Shown here piece by piece: positions 62,101 to 64,000 of a stretch of 64,000 bases of DNA. The translations under genes were made by a program, and so were the position numbers. Position 1 is the stretch's first letter; each line of letters opens with the position of its first letter. The notes below the pieces were generated by a model. The model was not told the DNA's origin. It did not search any database and was given only the letters and a program-made list of their open reading frames with translations. The DNA is from Paenibacillus tepidiphilus. Its GTDB lineage: Bacteria; Bacillota; Bacilli; Paenibacillales; Paenibacillaceae. The stretch covers positions 45,052-109,051 of the forward strand of contig NZ_VWRQ01000024.1 in the NCBI RefSeq assembly GCF_008635795.1, given 5' to 3'.

Positions 62101-62415
62101 TGCATCGGGATGCCGGAGCAGCACTTCGCCGCCGGCAATGCCGCTGGGATACGGATACTCATCGTATAGCCATACCTCCAGACCATGCCGGGCGGCCAGA
62201 TCCACCGCGTAACGGACCTTACCAAACCAGCTTTCCGACAAATACGGGATTTGCAGCCCCTGGCGCGGACAGATAAAGAAGCCGCCTAAGCCTTTATCGG
62301 CCATTTCCGTAATCTGCCGCTCGATTTCCCGGTCATCCATCTCCCCGTTCCAGAACCAGAACGGCTGAATGCGAAAGGCAGCAGGCGGATGAATATAGTC
62401 AGATTGATGTGTCAT
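59131..62415 (-). CDS. GH106-like glycoside hydrolase (alpha-L-rhamnosidase candidate)
   Basis: 1094 residues from ATG 62415 (GGAG ten bases upstream). An N-terminal TIM-barrel part begins RIQPFWFWNGEMDDREIERQI and includes GLEVWLYDEYPYPSG, the pattern of GH106-type rhamnosidase families. Candidate acid residues lie in MFTDEIGLLG and ECFHSVGW. A glutamine-amidotransferase-like middle domain and C-terminal jelly-roll parts (NNRVEVRITNTLIG-like) follow. No signal peptide. The size exceeds most cytoplasmic enzymes. A divergent AraC gene is its likely regulator. Exact substrate is not proven. Confidence 0.75.
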   Translation of the reverse strand: MTHQSDYIHPPAAFRIQPFWFWNGEMDDREIERQITEMADKGLGGFFICPRQGLQIPYLSESWFGKVRYAVDLAARHGLEVWLYDEYPYPSGIAGGEVLLRHPDAKHKLLEHRSASVTGNGSVELDLPWGNVLYAKAVPVCPGTGQKEWQSAVDIAEYIGNVQVEQVFQKTGLTAYNNKRFFTYHPQKRLCWQAPADSREWELLIFIEEEVKDFKYYGTFVDPLHKEAMATFIDLTHQKYAEALGDRMADTVKGMFTDEIGLLGHIPWSPVIAGYMQEQYGIDLHAELPSLLYDTGEAAPALRYRFFQSVHELLRDHYHLQVHDWCEQRGLRYIAEVPSVRMSTQRYSHIPGLDSAHEKLGRTLEWILDRYAQSFRYNPKMMTSLARQLDRERVLVECFHSVGWSMTLQDAKWMIDRLAALGVNMYNFHAFYYTADGLTKHDAPPSQFLQNPYWQHFKLLGDYTGRLAALMSQGRMLTELAVLHPTATIWSHMGNPFHEFRYCGEDEAEAARLERIKEDWHAICKLLTRGQRDYDHLDTEILCEARVDEGRIVTGQAAYSVLIIPPVTALEPEAWEAIRRFADGGGTVIAIGLLPYQQLDGNGNVEEAAAAWFGADGYSRGTYWNHTAKGEGPVRVSGRSTGKGRACFIQTGSGILDGAMEAELLRIIEQAAPAQFRLESAGIPVDHAFLIQHRELNENEELLFISNQEGGSHSTALVYQGELCAEGETLCAELLDLTAGHAHTLNIADKEDPGIAVSLAFAPYESHAVRIFRRPAGQTSPVAEITQPRAVLTLDCLADWGLEALSENMLRLGEFALSVNGEPAGRVSVQAKTFIDQAADLAERGERLPIRLSQEFGIPMELQLSYPARLSYEREFVVEQVPQVCKLLMERGAIAGGYTIYINGHALRQEQFSAEFYYDYLNQTCDILPYILTGRNLLQVEVEINRDWEGLVSPLYLAGDFGVEGSVLPETGHTKQRITAKPASGKVWGAAQAGYPYFAGVLSLRQNLNLKQAPPEEEFELAFDNWDPEFHDCMEVMVNGTSLGVCAWSPYRWSGSSSILRAGDNRVEVRITNTLIGMLEGKQFDYAGHRLYDI

Positions 62416-62570
62416 GCGTGTCACTCTCCGTCGGATAGATTTGAACATTGCCCATGAATGTCAATATATCAATCCGCCGCCTTGCTGTAACTGCACTTTC
62501 TTTGGTTATCCGTGCAGTTTTGCCGGATATTCATTATGATAGATTATAGATTGCGGAGGAGGCGTCACGA

Positions 62571-63443
62571 ATGCGTGCACTGCATGTAGGAGAGTTCAAC
62601 AGGCTGCGGCCGGCTGTGAATTTCGCTGGAAGAACAGCGTCCGTGCCGGGATACGGCTGGGGGCCGCGGATCATCCCTGATTTCCATCTGATCTACATCC
62701 TGTCTGGCATAGCTGAGCTGCGTCTTGGTCTCCAGACTTTTGAGCTGCGCGCGGGGGACATCGGCCTTTATGGCGGGGGAACCCCGATGATGCTGGGCAG
62801 CCTTCCCGGCGACATGTTTGAGTATTACAGTATACATTTCGACTGGGACCGCGAGTCTCCAGAGCCAGTACACCCGTCGCCGCGCATGGTGTACTGCGGT
62901 CTTGAGCATATGGAGCAGGAGCCTGCGGTGCTTGAAATCGGTTATGCCGCCGCCGATTTGAAGCTGCCCTTCAGCACAAGGGCACCTCAGCTCGAAGAGC
63001 CTCTATCGCAGCTGGTGGAGGAATACCGGCAGCAACTGGCCGGTTACGAGGTTGCCCTGCGCGGCCGGATGAGCATTCTGCTGACTGCGCTGCTCCGGCA
63101 TCTTCAAGCGGAGCGGCAGCCGGAATCCCGCTGCAAAATAGCACCAGCCCTGGAGCTGCTGGAGCAGCAGCCGGGCCGGGTATGGCCGGTGTCCGAACTG
63201 GCCCGGGCATGCGGCTACCAGACGGCCTACTTCACCGAGTTATTCAAATTGGCGCTCGGTACAGCGCCAAAAACTTACATGATGGAGCAGCGTCTGCGCC
63301 TGGCCAAGCAACTGCTGCTGGCCGGTGAATCGGCCCAGATGATTGCCGGACGGCTCGGATACGGGAGCACGCATTATTTTTATAGACTATTTAAAGAAGA
63401 AACGGGAATGACGCCCTCCGAGTTCCGGCTGCAGGACAGCTAA
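62571..63443 (+). CDS. AraC-family regulator of the GH106-like gene
   Basis: 290 residues. An N-terminal cupin sensor (IIPDFHLIYILSGIAELRLGLQTFELRAGDIGLY) and a C-terminal double helix-turn-helix (VSELARACGYQTAYFTELFKLALGTAP, then AQMIAGRLGYGSTHYFYRLFKEETGMTPSEFR). GGAGGAGG lies eight bases before the ATG. It is divergent from the GH106-like gene across 155 bp and convergent with the rRNA operon. It should activate or repress the hydrolase in response to a sugar. Confidence 0.92.
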   Translation: MRALHVGEFNRLRPAVNFAGRTASVPGYGWGPRIIPDFHLIYILSGIAELRLGLQTFELRAGDIGLYGGGTPMMLGSLPGDMFEYYSIHFDWDRESPEPVHPSPRMVYCGLEHMEQEPAVLEIGYAAADLKLPFSTRAPQLEEPLSQLVEEYRQQLAGYEVALRGRMSILLTALLRHLQAERQPESRCKIAPALELLEQQPGRVWPVSELARACGYQTAYFTELFKLALGTAPKTYMMEQRLRLAKQLLLAGESAQMIAGRLGYGSTHYFYRLFKEETGMTPSEFRLQDS

Positions 63444-63491
63444 CTTAGAATACCAAATGGTAACTTTTATTGAGCCAGATATTTCTCATGC

Positions 63492-63525
63492 AAAAAGACC
63501 ACTGCTGACTAATCAGCAGTGGTCT
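63492..63525 (-). terminator. Terminator of the rRNA operon
   Basis: A 13-bp perfect stem (63496-63508 with 63513-63525), loop CTAA, then TTTTT on the minus strand. It lies five bases after the 5S rRNA end. Confidence 0.88.
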
Positions 63526-63530
63526 TCAGT

Positions 63531-63647
63531 GCTTGGCGGCGTCCTACTCTCCCAGGACCCTTCGGTCCAAGTACCATCGGCGCTGGAGGGCTTAACGGTC
63601 GTGTTCGGGATGGGTACGCGTGGAACCCCTCCGCCATCGCCACCAAA
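63531..63647 (-). rRNA. rrf: 5S ribosomal RNA
   Basis: The reverse complement reads as a full 117-nt 5S rRNA: TTTGGTGGCGATGGCGGAGG at the 5' end, CACGCGTACCCATCCCGAAC in the loop region, and GAGAGTAGGACGCCGCCAAGC at the 3' end. The two ends pair as the usual helix I. It is followed by a terminator and preceded by the 23S gene. Confidence 0.97.
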
Positions 63648-63861
63648 CGGGCATCTGCGGTGCAAATGCATATTCAGGTTTCAGCATCGCCAAATGCTGA
63701 AAGCAATCTCTCTTTGATTCGGTCGCTTGGGCCGTCTCCATTCAAGTCTTGCTCCCTGAAAACTGGATCGAAACGAAATTTGTGTTCTAGATTTTCTGGG
63801 GCCCCCGCAAAGTACTCGGAATCCACTTCGTCAGCTTCTTCTTCACTTTGTGGGGCTGTTA
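63648..63861 (-). other. 23S-5S internal transcribed spacer
   Basis: About 214 bp between the 23S and 5S genes. It contains the CAGTTTTCAGGGAGCAAG motif common in Bacillota rRNA spacers and no tRNA gene. Confidence 0.8.
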
Positions 63862-64000
63862 GGTTAAGCCCTCGACCGATTAGTATTGGTCAGCTCCATG
63901 CATTGCTGCACTTCCACCTCCAACCTATCTACCTCGTCGTCTTCAAGGGGTCTTACATACTGGGAAATCTCATCTTGAGGGGGGCTTCACGCTTAGATGC
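63862..64000 (-). rRNA. rrl: 23S ribosomal RNA, 3' end only
   Basis: The reverse complement carries the last ~139 nt of 23S rRNA, including GCATCTAAGCGTGAAGCCCC, GATAGGTTGGAGGTGGAAG and the ending AATCGGTCGAGGGCTTAACC. The gene continues beyond the right edge. Confidence 0.96.

Noticed and set aside
63457..63717. Plus-strand frame of 86 codons
   Set aside because: It runs over the 5S rRNA gene and terminator in antisense and is not coding.
1..64000. tRNA genes, insertion sequences, integrases or phage genes
   Set aside because: None was recognised on reading both strands; only non-coding repeats suggest past mobility.

Overview
The window reads as chromosomal DNA of a Paenibacillus-like, endospore-forming Bacillota. 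The grounds are the yqeG-yqeH-aroE order known from Bacillus, a spoVAC-spoVAD-spoVAE operon, strong AGGAGG-type ribosome binding sites with frequent TTG and GTG starts, a GH1 enzyme with the 448-residue length and sequence style of Paenibacillus polymyxa BglA, a paired YkkC/YkkD exporter under a guanidine-I riboswitch, and many glycan genes. Coding DNA is GC-rich. A few intergenic stretches and one small secreted-protein gene are clearly AT-richer. Identifications were made by reading the sequence; no database search was run.

Layout. 1-6.3 kb (minus strand): a MoxR ATPase / DUF58 / transglutaminase operon runs into yqeG, yqeH and the start of aroE. 6.6-10.6 kb (minus): a membrane chemoreceptor, then spoVAE-spoVAD-spoVAC and a tiny membrane protein. 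10.9-17.0 kb: an M42 aminopeptidase, an ABC-2 exporter operon with a NEW3-domain surface protein, and a divergent ECF sigma / anti-sigma pair. 17.0-24.6 kb: repeats, an MFS/TetR efflux operon with a 34-bp palindromic operator, a GH1 beta-glucosidase, an aldo/keto reductase, riboswitch-controlled ykkCD and a metallo-beta-lactamase-fold protein. 24.7-36.1 kb: a GH3 enzyme divergent from an AraC regulator, a His/Gly-rich membrane protein, a lipoprotein, a SetA-like transporter, SDR and VOC proteins, and a CUT1 sugar ABC transporter without its ATPase. 36.1-42 kb: a 1.1-kb gene-free repeat zone, a phosphoesterase, an alpha-carbonic anhydrase and small proteins. 42-50.5 kb: AraC / FAD oxidoreductase / alginate-lyase-like genes, then aldA divergent from lutABC. 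50.5-63.4 kb: small proteins, a SET-domain protein, an AlkD-like protein, a pectin/uronate/xylan set (CE12 esterase, uronate dehydrogenase-like, ArsR, GH43), a methyltransferase and a GH106-like giant with a divergent AraC. 63.5-64 kb: the 3' end of an rRNA operon (23S end, then 5S) on the minus strand.

How the genes fit together. Much of the right half suits a plant-polysaccharide degrader: esterase, GH43, GH106-like rhamnosidase candidate, GH1 and GH3 glucosidases, and a uronate dehydrogenase-like enzyme release and oxidise sugars. AldA would turn lactaldehyde from deoxysugars into lactate, and LutABC would oxidise lactate to pyruvate. The aldA promoter carries a catabolite-type operator.

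The most unusual material is non-coding. There are three dispersed repeat families, each seen twice: a 415-bp element holding four 24-nt units at an exact 52-bp period, a 187-bp element with inverted ends, and a long-hairpin element placed just upstream of an aminopeptidase gene and inside a sugar-transport operon.
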